From Cyclobacteriaceae bacterium (GTDB lineage: Bacteria; Bacteroidota; Bacteroidia; Cytophagales; Cyclobacteriaceae), in contig JAEUUJ010000045.1 in NCBI GenBank assembly GCA_016786495.1, forward strand, positions 1 to 59,728: a stretch of DNA of 59,728 bases, read 5' to 3'. The first letter of the stretch is position 1, and the number at the start of each line of letters is the position of its first letter. Shown here piece after piece: positions 16,928 to 24,990 of this stretch. A program made the position numbers and the translations under genes. Under the pieces are notes generated by a model that had not been told where the DNA came from, ran no database searches, and was given only the letters and a program-made list of their open reading frames with translations.

Positions 16928-17266
16928 ATGTTTACCGTTATTGTAGGAACCATCATTTTTATTGCCGTTTTACTGGTTTTGGTTGTTTTAGCCCAGAATT
17001 CAAAAGGAGGCGGACTTTCTAACCTGGCAGGTGGATCGAGCGCCAGCAACATCATTGGCGTGAAAAAAACCGGTGATTTACTGGAGAAATTGACGTGGGG
17101 ATTTATCGTGGCGATCATGGTTCTTTCACTGTCTACCAATTTTGTAACCCCTAACTCCGGAACATCCAACGAACTACTGGAACGTGCCGGTGAAGGCGCA
17201 TCCGATACACGCCCGGTGCCAAGCGCTACTGAGCAGCAGCCAACAAACGACACGACAAGCAAGTAA
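16928..17266 (+). CDS. secG: Preprotein translocase subunit SecG
   Basis: The protein has 112 residues. SecG is the small, two-helix subunit of the SecYEG channel. The first helix (IVGTIIFIAVLLVLVVLAQ) is followed by NSKGGGLSN and GGSSASNIIGVKKTGDLLEK, close to the family's Gly-rich loop. The second helix is FIVAIMVLSLSTNFV. A hydrophilic tail with many Thr and Pro follows. It is the last gene of the miaB cluster and is followed by a strong terminator. Confidence 0.93.
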   Translation: MFTVIVGTIIFIAVLLVLVVLAQNSKGGGLSNLAGGSSASNIIGVKKTGDLLEKLTWGFIVAIMVLSLSTNFVTPNSGTSNELLERAGEGASDTRPVPSATEQQPTNDTTSK

Positions 17267-17287
17267 ATACTAAAAGACTTTTGATAG

Positions 17288-17316
17288 AAAGCCGCGCCTT
17301 GGGTGCGGCTTTTTTT
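17288..17316 (+). terminator. Rho-independent terminator after secG
   Basis: Arms GCCGCGCC (17291-17298) and GGTGCGGC (17302-17309) with a TTG loop, extended by AAA/TTT pairs and a run of T, follow the secG stop by about 20 bp. Confidence 0.9.
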
Positions 17317-17386
17317 ATTGGCTGTCCCCGCTGGAATGCGTTTGTATAAATAACCAACGAGAGTTCAGCGGTCATAAAATCTGCGC

Positions 17387-17394
17387 TATATTTG
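17387..17394 (+). promoter_or_regulatory. -7 element of hbd
   Basis: TATATTTG is an exact TANNTTTG match 21 bp before the ATG at 17416. No clear TTTG was found at -33. Confidence 0.5.
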
Positions 17395-17415
17395 GCCGGG
17401 TAAACCACACGTTTT

Positions 17416-18306
17416 ATGAAGCATATCGCGGTAATTGGATCTGGTACGATGGGCAATGGAATCGCACACGTATTTGCCCAATATGGATACTCCGTATCGC
17501 TGATCGACATCTCGGAAGATGCCCTGAAAAAAGCCCTGGCAACCGTTGAGAAAAATCTCGACCGGCAGGTTAGCAAGCAATTGATTACCGAGGATGCGAA
17601 GCGTGCAGCGATGGACAACATCAAAACCTTTACCTCCACCGAGGCGGGCGTGAAACAAGCTGACCTTGTTATTGAAGCCGCCACGGAGAACGCCGATTTG
17701 AAACTCAAAATCTTCAAAGACCTGGATGGTTTTTGCAAACCTGAAGCGATCCTCGCATCCAACACGTCTTCAATTTCGATTACAAAAATTGCAGCAGCTA
17801 CGAAACGTCCCGATAAGGTAATCGGCATGCATTTTATGAACCCTGTACCCGTGATGAAACTGGTGGAGGTTATTCGGGGCTATAACACGAGCGACACTGT
17901 TACCGCTACGATCATGCAGCTTTCACGCATGCTTGGGAAAACACCGGTGGAGGTGAACGATTATCCGGGATTTGTGGCGAACCGCATCCTCATGCCGATG
18001 ATCAACGAAGCCATTTACACCCTGCATGAAGGCGTTGCGGGAGTAGAAGAAATTGATACCGTTATGAAACTTGGAATGGCACATCCGATGGGCCCGCTCC
18101 AACTCGCAGATTTCATCGGATTGGATGTTTGTTTGTTCATCCTCAACGTGTTATACGAGGGATTCGGGAATCCTAAATACGCGCCATGCCCATTACTGGT
18201 GAACATGGTTCAGGCAGGCCACAAAGGCGTTAAAACCGGATCCGGATTTTATCAATACACAGCCGGAAGCAAAGATCTTGTCGTGGCTTCACGATTTAAA
18301 AAATAA
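17416..18306 (+). CDS. hbd: 3-hydroxybutyryl-CoA dehydrogenase
   Basis: The protein has 296 residues. It interconverts acetoacetyl-CoA and 3-hydroxybutyryl-CoA with NAD(P)H. The Rossmann motif is IGSGTMGNGIAHVFA near residues 6-20. The catalytic region includes SNTSSISITKIA and IGMHFMNPVPVMKLVE (His-Phe-x-Asn-Pro), with VNDYPGFVANRI and GMAHPMGPLQLADFIGLDV in the C-terminal dimerisation domain. The length and order fit single-domain, Clostridium-type enzymes rather than the fused FadB. It is the first gene of a two-gene unit ended by the hairpin at 18581. Confidence 0.93.
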   Translation: MKHIAVIGSGTMGNGIAHVFAQYGYSVSLIDISEDALKKALATVEKNLDRQVSKQLITEDAKRAAMDNIKTFTSTEAGVKQADLVIEAATENADLKLKIFKDLDGFCKPEAILASNTSSISITKIAAATKRPDKVIGMHFMNPVPVMKLVEVIRGYNTSDTVTATIMQLSRMLGKTPVEVNDYPGFVANRILMPMINEAIYTLHEGVAGVEEIDTVMKLGMAHPMGPLQLADFIGLDVCLFILNVLYEGFGNPKYAPCPLLVNMVQAGHKGVKTGSGFYQYTAGSKDLVVASRFKK

Positions 18307-18307
18307 C

Positions 18308-18595
18308 ATGACTGATCGCGAGAAAAAGTTTATCGCTTACTGGAAAGTAAAGCGGGAAGCCGGCAGATGGAAGTTCTGTTTTGTGAATGGAGTTCTGCTA
18401 TGGGGAATTCCGGTGTTCGCCATTCTTCAGGTAGTTCATCTTCTCTTCCGGGAGGAGTACGAATTCGAAACGGGGCGGCTTGTTACCGGATTTATTGTAT
18501 GGACGCTGACGGGATTTTTCGGATTCGGGATGCTGATGTGGTGGCTCAACGAGCGAGCGTATCGTAAACTGACAACAAAAAACCCGGATAAGTAA
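18308..18595 (+). CDS. Small two-helix membrane protein, unknown function
   Basis: From the ATG 1 bp after the hbd stop the protein has 95 residues. A basic N-terminus (MTDREKKFIAYWKVKREAGR) precedes two hydrophobic segments (GVLLWGIPVFAILQVVHLLF and GFIVWTLTGFFGFGMLMWW). It resembles the small 2TM proteins common in Bacteroidota. Its stop codon lies in the stretch right after the loop of the downstream terminator, so its last codons are part of the hairpin. No function can be given. Confidence 0.75.
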   Translation: MTDREKKFIAYWKVKREAGRWKFCFVNGVLLWGIPVFAILQVVHLLFREEYEFETGRLVTGFIVWTLTGFFGFGMLMWWLNERAYRKLTTKNPDK

Positions 18596-18610
18596 TCCGG
18601 GTTTTTTTTA
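18574..18610. terminator. Bidirectional terminator between the hbd unit and mscL
   Basis: Perfect arms AACCCGGAT (18581-18589) and ATCCGGGTT (18595-18603) around AAGTA, with an A-run on the left and a T-run on the right, serve both converging genes. The stop codon of the small membrane gene (18593-18595) is inside it. Confidence 0.9.
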
Positions 18611-18611
18611 T

Positions 18612-18983
18612 TTATTTCTTTAGCAGGTCTCTGATTTCTGTTAACAACTTAATGTCTTCCGGTGTCGGGGCCGGAGCGGTAGGTTTCGCTTCTTCTTTGC
18701 GTTTGGCTGAATTCATCACCTTAATGATGAGAAAAAGAACGAATGCAATGACAATGAATGAAATTACCGCTGCAATGAATTTTCCTACCAATAACCCACC
18801 GGGCTGCCAGCTTGCAATGTCCGCCGCACCAGCAGCCTCCAAAGCCGGTTGAAGGAGAATGGGCGTAATGATGTCGGCAACAAGGGAATTAACAATTGAA
18901 CCGAACGCACCACCGATGATTACACCGACGGCCAGATCGACAACATTCCCCCTCAGAATGAAGGCTTTAAATTCTTTTAGCAT
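18612..18983 (-). CDS. mscL: Large-conductance mechanosensitive channel MscL
   Basis: The protein has 123 residues. MscL opens under membrane tension to release solutes on osmotic downshock. The family start FKAFILRGNVVDLAVGVIIGG is followed by TM1 with GAFGSIVNSLVADIITP, a periplasmic loop, TM2 (KFIAAVISFIVIAFVLFLII) and the KxxN-type cytoplasmic segment KVMNSAKRKEE. A C-terminal helix ends in EIRDLLKK. The length is slightly below the E. coli protein. It is a single gene, with a TATCTTTA -7-like element on the minus strand near 19005-19012. Confidence 0.95.
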   Translation of the reverse strand: MLKEFKAFILRGNVVDLAVGVIIGGAFGSIVNSLVADIITPILLQPALEAAGAADIASWQPGGLLVGKFIAAVISFIVIAFVLFLIIKVMNSAKRKEEAKPTAPAPTPEDIKLLTEIRDLLKK

Positions 18984-19026
18984 ATAAGTTTAGGTTTACC
19001 TGACTAAAGATAGTGGATTCCCGGCT

Positions 19027-19845
19027 TCATCGGACGATGTTCAACGGATTTTTCACCCCCTTGTAACCCGTGAGTTCCACCCCTGCGCTCCCGATAAACA
19101 TGTCGGCTTCCACCTTCAACACGATCCTGTTTTTATCGTCTGAGAACCATGCTGTGATCGAATCCTTTCCATCGAACAGCGAGTTCTTCGGCATGGACGG
19201 CTTGAACACCAGGGCGCGGAATTTACCGGCCTTGGTCTTGATCGTCTGCCGGCCTTTGAACACCACTTTCAGGTTGTAGACCGAGTCTTCAAAGAAACCG
19301 GAAACAACCACTGTGTCGTTCACCCGAATCTTGCTCAAATCTTGCGTACGCAGATACATGAATCCGGAAATCAGGTCACGCACGTGCTTCGGTGCCTGAT
19401 GGTACACAGGAGCTTTGAACTTGCCGGTTTTATGACTGAATACTTTTGCTTCGATCTTCCCGCGCACGTGGTCAAAATTAACCACCTCGTCTTTTTTGTA
19501 TTTGCCTTCGCGGATTTTGCGGTACGTCATGTGCGGAACCAATGCCGCAGTATCGATATACGCGCCCCATTGATCGTCAACATCCGCAACCCAGTCGACC
19601 ATACCAACCGTCTTTCCGGTAACTTCAACCTTAAAGCAATCGCGATTATTAATCTTGAAATACCGGTCATCGATTTTCGTTGATCCGCGGCCAACGGTAA
19701 AAATGCCGTAGCTCATCTTATACTCAAGCACTTCGCCTTTTGTAAAGCTGTCGTTCTTCACCCGCGGGTAAACCTCCTGCGTGTTGTCGGAGGTAAAGGC
19801 CGACAATCCGATCAAAACAAAAAATCCAAACGCCAGTTTCTTCAT
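19027..19845 (-). CDS. DUF3108 secreted protein
   Basis: From the ATG at 19845 the protein has 272 residues; the frame extends to a TTG at 19854. A signal peptide (MKKLAFGFFVLIGLSAFTS) is followed by GEVLEYKMSYGIFTVGRGS, a pattern of DUF3108 proteins. Further conserved-looking pieces are VADVDDQWGAYIDTA, RDLISGFMYLRTQDL and ITAWFSDDKNRIVLKVE. The predicted fold is all-beta, in the periplasm or on the outer membrane. Homologues are widespread in Bacteroidota but their role is not established. It is transcribed separately from dapD. Confidence 0.8.
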   Translation of the reverse strand: MKKLAFGFFVLIGLSAFTSDNTQEVYPRVKNDSFTKGEVLEYKMSYGIFTVGRGSTKIDDRYFKINNRDCFKVEVTGKTVGMVDWVADVDDQWGAYIDTAALVPHMTYRKIREGKYKKDEVVNFDHVRGKIEAKVFSHKTGKFKAPVYHQAPKHVRDLISGFMYLRTQDLSKIRVNDTVVVSGFFEDSVYNLKVVFKGRQTIKTKAGKFRALVFKPSMPKNSLFDGKDSITAWFSDDKNRIVLKVEADMFIGSAGVELTGYKGVKNPLNIVR

Positions 19846-19923
19846 AGTCAACAATTCAAGGGCGAATTAGCCCCTCCAAACTAATTTGTCAAAGCGAATG
19901 CCAAAGTAGTAAAAGCCCCTAAT

Positions 19924-20736
19924 TTAAACAGATACGCTGTTTTCACGCAATGCATCGTTGAGAGAAGTCTTCTTATCAGTACTTTCCTTTCGTTTACCGA
20001 TAATGAGCGCACACGAGACAGCGTACTCACCCGCAGCAAACTTCTTCGGGAACGAACCGGGGATGACCACCGAACGCTCGGGCACATAGCCTTGGTATTC
20101 GACTGGTTTTTCACCGGTAACATCGATGATTTTAGAGCTTGCTGTCAATACCACATTGGCACCAAGAACCGCTTCTCTGCCAACCCGGACACCTTCGACA
20201 ACGATGCATCGTGAGCCGATAAACGCATTGTCCTCGATCACCACAGGCGCGGCCTGAACCGGTTCCAGAACTCCTCCTATCCCTACACCCCCGCTGAGGT
20301 GAACATTCTTACCAATCTGAGCGCAACTACCCACGGTTGCCCATGTGTCGACCATGGTGCCTTCATCGACATACGCCCCGATGTTCACGTACGATGGCAT
20401 CAGAATAACACCTTTGCTGATGTACGAACCGTAGCGCGCAATGGCATGGGGTACAACCCTCACTCCCAGTGCTTTATAATTCCTCTTTAAAGCGATCTTG
20501 TCATGAAATTCGAACGGCCCGACTTCGATGGTTTCCATTTGCTGAATGGGGAAGTACAGAATCACAGCCTTCTTGATCCACTCATTAACCTTCCAGCCGG
20601 CTCCGTCTGGTTCTGCCACGCGGAGTTTGCCTTTGTCGAGCTGCTCGACAACTTCGCGGATGCCTACGGTTGTTTCTTTTTGCTGGAGCAGGGAGCGATC
20701 CTCCCACGCCTTTTCAATCAGTAGTTTTAATTCCAT
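19924..20736 (-). CDS. dapD: Tetrahydrodipicolinate N-succinyltransferase
   Basis: The protein has 270 residues. It succinylates tetrahydrodipicolinate in the lysine/diaminopimelate pathway. The N-terminal helical domain ends with WIKKAVILYFPIQQMETI. The left-handed beta-helix follows (YISKGVILMPSYVNIGAYVD, TWATVGSCAQIGKNVHLSGG, GGVLEPVQAAPVVIEDNAFI), and the C-terminal end carries KEAVLGANVVLTASSKIID-like strands. VGSCAQIG and GGVLEPVQ are hallmarks that separate DapD from other hexapeptide transferases. It diverges from the glycosyltransferase gene over only 34 bp. Confidence 0.95.
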   Translation of the reverse strand: MELKLLIEKAWEDRSLLQQKETTVGIREVVEQLDKGKLRVAEPDGAGWKVNEWIKKAVILYFPIQQMETIEVGPFEFHDKIALKRNYKALGVRVVPHAIARYGSYISKGVILMPSYVNIGAYVDEGTMVDTWATVGSCAQIGKNVHLSGGVGIGGVLEPVQAAPVVIEDNAFIGSRCIVVEGVRVGREAVLGANVVLTASSKIIDVTGEKPVEYQGYVPERSVVIPGSFPKKFAAGEYAVSCALIIGKRKESTDKKTSLNDALRENSVSV

Positions 20737-20770
20737 TTAGTGCTTAGCTTAAAGCCTGTAAAAATCGCAT

Positions 20771-21874
20771 TTGTCGAACGAAATAAAAAAAAGAGTTCTG
20801 CTGGCCTCGGTTCTCAAACCCGTGGATGATACCCGCATGTTCGAAAAAATCGGGGCAACGCTGGCAGAAGAAGGCTATGAAGTTTTTGTTATCGGGTATC
20901 CGTCAAACGTCCAGGTAGTTACACCCGGAATAACGGTCTTGTCGTTACCGCGCTTTAACAGAACCAGCCTGAAAAGATTGTTCATTCCGTGGATCGTTTA
21001 CCGGAAAATCAATGCCGTAAAGCCCGGAACCATCATCATCAATACCCCCGAGTTATTGTTCGTTGCCGCATTGAACCGGATTTTCCACAAACGCCAGGTG
21101 ATTTACGATGTGCTCGAGAATTACTACCGGACGATTCGTTTCACGAGTACGTATCCACGCGGTATCCGGGTATTTGTGGCAAGTGTTGTTCGGCTTACAG
21201 AGTTTATCATGTCGCGGTTTGTTCACAAATTTTTCCTGGCCGAAAAAGGCTATGAACGCGAGTTGAACTTCGTGAATAACCCGGTTGTGCTGGAGAATAA
21301 ACTTCCCCGGAAGGTTGCGGAACGTCACGCGACTGCGCAACACCAACCCTATTATAACCTGCTTTTCAGCGGAACCCTCGCTCCTTCTACCGGAGTTTTC
21401 GAAGCAATCAAACTATCCAGGGAGTTGCATGCCATCGATGACCGATACCGGCTTACCATCATCGGGTATGCCGCTGTACCTGATGTGTACCAGCAGATAC
21501 AATCAGAAATCCAACATGCAGGTTTTATCCAACTGATTGGAGGCGGGCACTTGGTAGCCCATGCAGACATTCTCCGTGAGATAAGTAAAGCTGGAACAGG
21601 ACTGATCCTCTACCCTTCCAATCCCGGAACCGAAAGTTCAATTCCTACCAAGCTGTATGAATACCTTGCCCTCCGGCTGCCCATTGTCATTTCTCACACC
21701 GGGCCATCGCACGAACTTGTCACGCGCTATAACGCAGGCGTTATCTGGCAACCCGGGATGCACGCAGCTGATCTTAACCGGCTTTTGGCCGATTCAAGGT
21801 TTACATTCGATTGCGAAGACTCCGTCTACTGGGATTCGCAGGCAGCGCTGCTCATAGCTGCCATAAAACCTTGA
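20771..21874 (+). CDS. Glycosyltransferase, GT4-like (GT-B fold)
   Basis: The protein has 367 residues and uses a TTG start; no upstream ATG is in frame close by, and residues 8-20 (RVLLASVLKPVDD) are a typical first strand. The N-terminal half has IINTPELLFVAALNRI and VIYDVLENYYRTI. The C-terminal half has LLFSGTLAPSTGVFEAIKL, RLTIIGYAAVPD and the donor-site region GLILYPSNPGTESSIPTKLYEYLALRLPIV, with Glu residues as in retaining GT-B enzymes. The substrate is unknown. It is isolated from other surface-sugar genes here; the next upstream gene is divergent dapD. Confidence 0.8.
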   Translation: MSNEIKKRVLLASVLKPVDDTRMFEKIGATLAEEGYEVFVIGYPSNVQVVTPGITVLSLPRFNRTSLKRLFIPWIVYRKINAVKPGTIIINTPELLFVAALNRIFHKRQVIYDVLENYYRTIRFTSTYPRGIRVFVASVVRLTEFIMSRFVHKFFLAEKGYERELNFVNNPVVLENKLPRKVAERHATAQHQPYYNLLFSGTLAPSTGVFEAIKLSRELHAIDDRYRLTIIGYAAVPDVYQQIQSEIQHAGFIQLIGGGHLVAHADILREISKAGTGLILYPSNPGTESSIPTKLYEYLALRLPIVISHTGPSHELVTRYNAGVIWQPGMHAADLNRLLADSRFTFDCEDSVYWDSQAALLIAAIKP

Positions 21875-21894
21875 AATATAAGTTTAAATAATTT

Positions 21895-21910
21895 TTTAGA
21901 CCAGTCTAAA
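21895..21910. promoter_or_regulatory. Palindromic operator over the mntR-like promoter
   Basis: TTTAGAC-CA-GTCTAAA is a 7-2-7 inverted repeat in the -33 region, just before the -7 element TAACTTTG. It resembles DtxR/MntR-family operators (TTTAG...CTAAA arms), so the encoded repressor most likely controls its own operon here. Confidence 0.7.
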
Positions 21911-21915
21911 CTTTA

Positions 21916-21923
21916 TAACTTTG
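21916..21923 (+). promoter_or_regulatory. -7 element of the metal-uptake operon
   Basis: TAACTTTG matches TANNTTTG and lies 19 bp before the ATG at 21943, directly downstream of the palindrome. Confidence 0.55.
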
Positions 21924-21942
21924 TCAGACGTTACGAATTCGT

Positions 21943-22602
21943 ATGCTTAGTCTGACCGAAGAAAACTACCTGAAAGCCATCTATCACCTGTCGGATGGCG
22001 GAACGAAGTCGGTATTAACCAATGAAGTGGCGGATGCGATGAGCACCAAACCCGCTTCGGTAACCGATATGGTGAAGAAGCTTTCTGCCAAAAAGCTTAT
22101 CACGTACGAGAAGTATTATGGCGTGACCATCACCAAACAGGGTAAAACCGATGCGCTGACCATCATTCGCAAGCACCGGTTATGGGAAACCTTTCTGGTG
22201 CAAACGCTGAATTTCCATTGGGACCAGGTGCACGAAGTGGCCGAACAACTGGAACATATTCAGTCGCCCCTGCTCATCGAAAAACTTGACGAGTTTCTGA
22301 ACTTCCCGATTGCCGATCCGCATGGACATCCGATTCCCGACAAAAGCGGGAAGATTCACACCGGACAGCAAGTTCCCTTATGCGACATCGCGGCAAAGAA
22401 GACCGTAACGGTTTTGGCCGTGAATGTGAAAGAGAGTTCGTCATTCCTTCAGTACCTGAGCAAGATTGGCGTTTACATCGGGGCCAGACTTGCGATTCTC
22501 GATAAGGCGGAATTTGATGGCTCCATTGAAATTATGATTGACGGTAAGAAAAAAGTATTCGTATCGAAAGAAGCATCTCAAAACATTCTTGTGACACCAT
22601 GA
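21943..22602 (+). CDS. mntR: DtxR/MntR-family metal-dependent repressor
   Basis: The protein has 219 residues. The winged helix at the N-terminus (LTEENYLKAIYHLSDG, VTDMVKKLSAKKLITYEKY) is followed by the metal-binding/dimerisation domain (HRLWETFLVQTLNFHWDQVHEVAEQLEHI). The end is an SH3/FeoA-like domain (VTVLAVNVKESSSFLQYLSK). With bound Mn(II) or Fe(II) such proteins repress metal uptake. It leads the ABC transporter operon, overlaps the next gene by 4 bp, and has a matching palindrome over its promoter. Manganese versus iron specificity cannot be decided from sequence alone. Confidence 0.88.
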   Translation: MLSLTEENYLKAIYHLSDGGTKSVLTNEVADAMSTKPASVTDMVKKLSAKKLITYEKYYGVTITKQGKTDALTIIRKHRLWETFLVQTLNFHWDQVHEVAEQLEHIQSPLLIEKLDEFLNFPIADPHGHPIPDKSGKIHTGQQVPLCDIAAKKTVTVLAVNVKESSSFLQYLSKIGVYIGARLAILDKAEFDGSIEIMIDGKKKVFVSKEASQNILVTP

Positions 22603-23531
22603 TAAAATCATTTTCTAAAATACTGCTACTCCTCGTTATTGCCGGAACACTACTAGGGTCATGCTCCGGTAAGCGAGAGTCGTTTGCGAACAACAAAAAG
22701 ATCCGCATCGTTACCACTACCGGCATGATTCAGGACGCGGTTGAACATGTAACGGGCGACAAAGCGGAAGTACTTGCTTTGATGGGGCCGGGAGTTGATC
22801 CACACCTGTATAAAGCCACACAAGGCGACCTGGAAAAGCTTACCTCTGCCGACATCGTGTTCTACAACGGACTTCACCTCGAAGGAAAGATGGGTGAAGT
22901 GTTTGAAAAGCTGGGGCGATTGAAGCCCGTAATCGCAGTATCGAAAGATATTCCGGAGTCGCGGCTCAGAACCATTCCGGGTTTTGCCGGCACGCACGAC
23001 CCGCACATCTGGTTCGATGTAAATCTTTGGAAGGAAGCGGTTAAGGCCGTTACCGCGTTTATGATTGAGCACGACTCAGCATCGGCTGATGTCTATACAC
23101 GCAACGCGAATGCCTACCTGCAGCAGATGGATTCGCTGCATACGTCCATCAAAGCGCAATTACAGGAAATACCGGCCGAACAACGCGTGTTGATCACCGC
23201 GCACGATGCATTCGGATACTTCGGTGATGCCTACGGAATTGAAGTCAGGGGTTTGCAGGGCATTTCCACGGTGTCGGAGTTTGGATTGAAGGATGTTACC
23301 GATCTGGTAAACTTCATCATATCCCGAAAGATCAAAGCCATATTCGTTGAGACATCGGTTTCGCAAAAATCGATCAACGCTGTGGTGGAAGGATGCAACC
23401 AGAAAGGCTGGCAGGTAAAGATTGGTGGCAGCTTGTATTCCGATGCGATGGGCGCAGCCGGAACACCGTCCGGAAATTATTTAGGCATGGTCAGCGCCAA
23501 CGTGAATACCATTGTAACCGCACTGAAGTAA
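22599..23531 (+). CDS. Metal ABC transporter substrate-binding lipoprotein (ZnuA/MntC/TroA family)
   Basis: The protein has 310 residues. A lipobox (TLLGSC) is followed by IRIVTTTGMIQDAVEHV and GVDPHLYKATQGDLEKL, the family start. Candidate metal ligands are the His of DPHLY, the His of DPHIWFD and the His of AHDAFGYF, plus an acidic residue late in the protein. It lacks the long His-rich loop of zinc-specific ZnuA, which fits manganese or iron. It overlaps the repressor gene as ATGA, and the HAD gene starts with no gap after it. Confidence 0.9.
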   Translation: MIKSFSKILLLLVIAGTLLGSCSGKRESFANNKKIRIVTTTGMIQDAVEHVTGDKAEVLALMGPGVDPHLYKATQGDLEKLTSADIVFYNGLHLEGKMGEVFEKLGRLKPVIAVSKDIPESRLRTIPGFAGTHDPHIWFDVNLWKEAVKAVTAFMIEHDSASADVYTRNANAYLQQMDSLHTSIKAQLQEIPAEQRVLITAHDAFGYFGDAYGIEVRGLQGISTVSEFGLKDVTDLVNFIISRKIKAIFVETSVSQKSINAVVEGCNQKGWQVKIGGSLYSDAMGAAGTPSGNYLGMVSANVNTIVTALK

Positions 23532-24206
23532 ATGAAGAAGTTTGCAGTTTTATTTGACATGGACGGGGTTATTATCGACAGTAACCCTGCGCACAAAAAG
23601 GCGATCGTACAGTTTTGCGATAAATACAATAAACATCTCTCGGATGACGAAATGAAGCGTTACATCTGGGGCCGCACCAACAAAGAATGGATTCGTCATT
23701 TGTTTGGTGAGGACTTGCCGGAGAACGAACTGCGCGTGTATGCCGATGAGAAGGAGTTGCTGTTCCGTACGCTTTATAAACCGGACGTACGATTACTCAA
23801 TGGACTTCCCGCCTTTCTCGAATTATTAAAGACAAACAATATTCCCATGGCAATCGGCACATCCGCACCGCGCGCCAATGTTGATTTTGTGTTTGAGCAC
23901 ACGGGCATCGGGCAATACTTTGATGCGGTGCTTGACGAACGTGCGGTAACGGTCGGAAAACCGGATCCGGAAATTTATCTCAAGGCAGCGAACGCGTTGA
24001 ATTTTGCTCCGGCAGATTGCATTGTAATTGAAGACTCGTTGTCGGGTGTAGAAGCTGGCAAACGGGCCGGGTGCAAAGTGATCGGGATTACCACCACTCA
24101 CTCCGATGCTGAACTCGCGCAGGCAGACATTACCGCGGCCAACTTCTCTACGCTGACACTTGTCGAACTCACTAACCTTTTTAAGTCGATGAAATATGGC
24201 ACCTGA
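23532..24206 (+). CDS. HAD-superfamily hydrolase, beta-phosphoglucomutase-like
   Basis: The protein has 224 residues. Motif I is FDMDGVIIDSNP (the two Asp of DxD), motif II is the Thr/Ser region GTSAPRAN, motif III the Lys of VGKPDPEIYLKAA, and motif IV VIEDSLSGVEAGKRAGCKVIG. The cap is the helical subclass I type. Such enzymes dephosphorylate sugar phosphates or isomerise beta-phosphoglucose. It is embedded in the metal-uptake operon between binding protein and ATPase, with no gap upstream and an 11-bp overlap downstream. A metal-dependent HAD here may be co-regulated for metal economy; that is inference. Confidence 0.88.
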   Translation: MKKFAVLFDMDGVIIDSNPAHKKAIVQFCDKYNKHLSDDEMKRYIWGRTNKEWIRHLFGEDLPENELRVYADEKELLFRTLYKPDVRLLNGLPAFLELLKTNNIPMAIGTSAPRANVDFVFEHTGIGQYFDAVLDERAVTVGKPDPEIYLKAANALNFAPADCIVIEDSLSGVEAGKRAGCKVIGITTTHSDAELAQADITAANFSTLTLVELTNLFKSMKYGT

Positions 24207-24990
24207 CACGAACGTTCCTGCACTTGAAGTTCATGACTTAACGGTTGCCTTCGACCGCAAACCGGTATTGTGGAATATCGATCTGGTGATCCCGCAAGGT
24301 AAAATTGTAGGCATCATCGGTCCGAATGGCGCTGGCAAATCAACGCTCATCAAAGCTGTTATGGGCATCCTTCCGCTGAGCAGCGGCTATACAAAATTGT
24401 TCGACCTGCCACTGAATGATGTCAGGGGCAGAATCAGTTACGTGCCGCAGCGTGAATCGGTCGACTGGGACTTCCCGGCATCGGTGATGGACGTTGTGCT
24501 GATGGGCCGATATTCCAAGCTTGGACTGTTCAAGCGGCCACGAAAGGCCGACCGCGATGCAGCGCTCGATTGTTTACGCAAAGTGGGCATGGAAGCTTTT
24601 GCAAACCGGCAGATCTCACAGCTTTCAGGCGGCCAGCAGCAACGCACCTTCCTGGCACGCGCACTTGCGCAGCAAGCAGATGTATATTTTATGGACGAGC
24701 CGTTCGCGGGTGTGGATGCTGCCACCGAGAAAACCATTATTACGCTGTTGCGAACCATGGCCCAATCAGGCAAGACGGTCATTGTTGTTCACCACGATCT
24801 GCAATCCGTAACCAACTATTTCGATTGGGTGATTATGCTCAATACGCGACTGATTGCCAGCGGGCCAACACAGGAGACGTTCACGCAGGATAATCTGCAG
24901 GAAACCTATGGCGGGAAATTGACGCTGTTGGCAGATGTTGGAGACCTTATTCGCAGAGAGAGCTTTCCGCAACGCGAGAAAAAATTATGA
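24196..24990 (+). CDS. Metal ABC transporter ATP-binding protein
   Basis: The protein has 264 residues. Walker A is GPNGAGKSTL, the Q-loop YVPQRESVDWDFP, the signature LSGGQQQRTFLARALA and Walker B VYFMDEPFAGVDA; the switch His is in VIVVHHDLQSV. The VDWDFP segment after the Q-loop is typical of Mn/Zn/Fe transporter ATPases. It overlaps the HAD gene upstream and the first permease gene downstream. Confidence 0.93.
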   Translation: MAPDTNVPALEVHDLTVAFDRKPVLWNIDLVIPQGKIVGIIGPNGAGKSTLIKAVMGILPLSSGYTKLFDLPLNDVRGRISYVPQRESVDWDFPASVMDVVLMGRYSKLGLFKRPRKADRDAALDCLRKVGMEAFANRQISQLSGGQQQRTFLARALAQQADVYFMDEPFAGVDAATEKTIITLLRTMAQSGKTVIVVHHDLQSVTNYFDWVIMLNTRLIASGPTQETFTQDNLQETYGGKLTLLADVGDLIRRESFPQREKKL

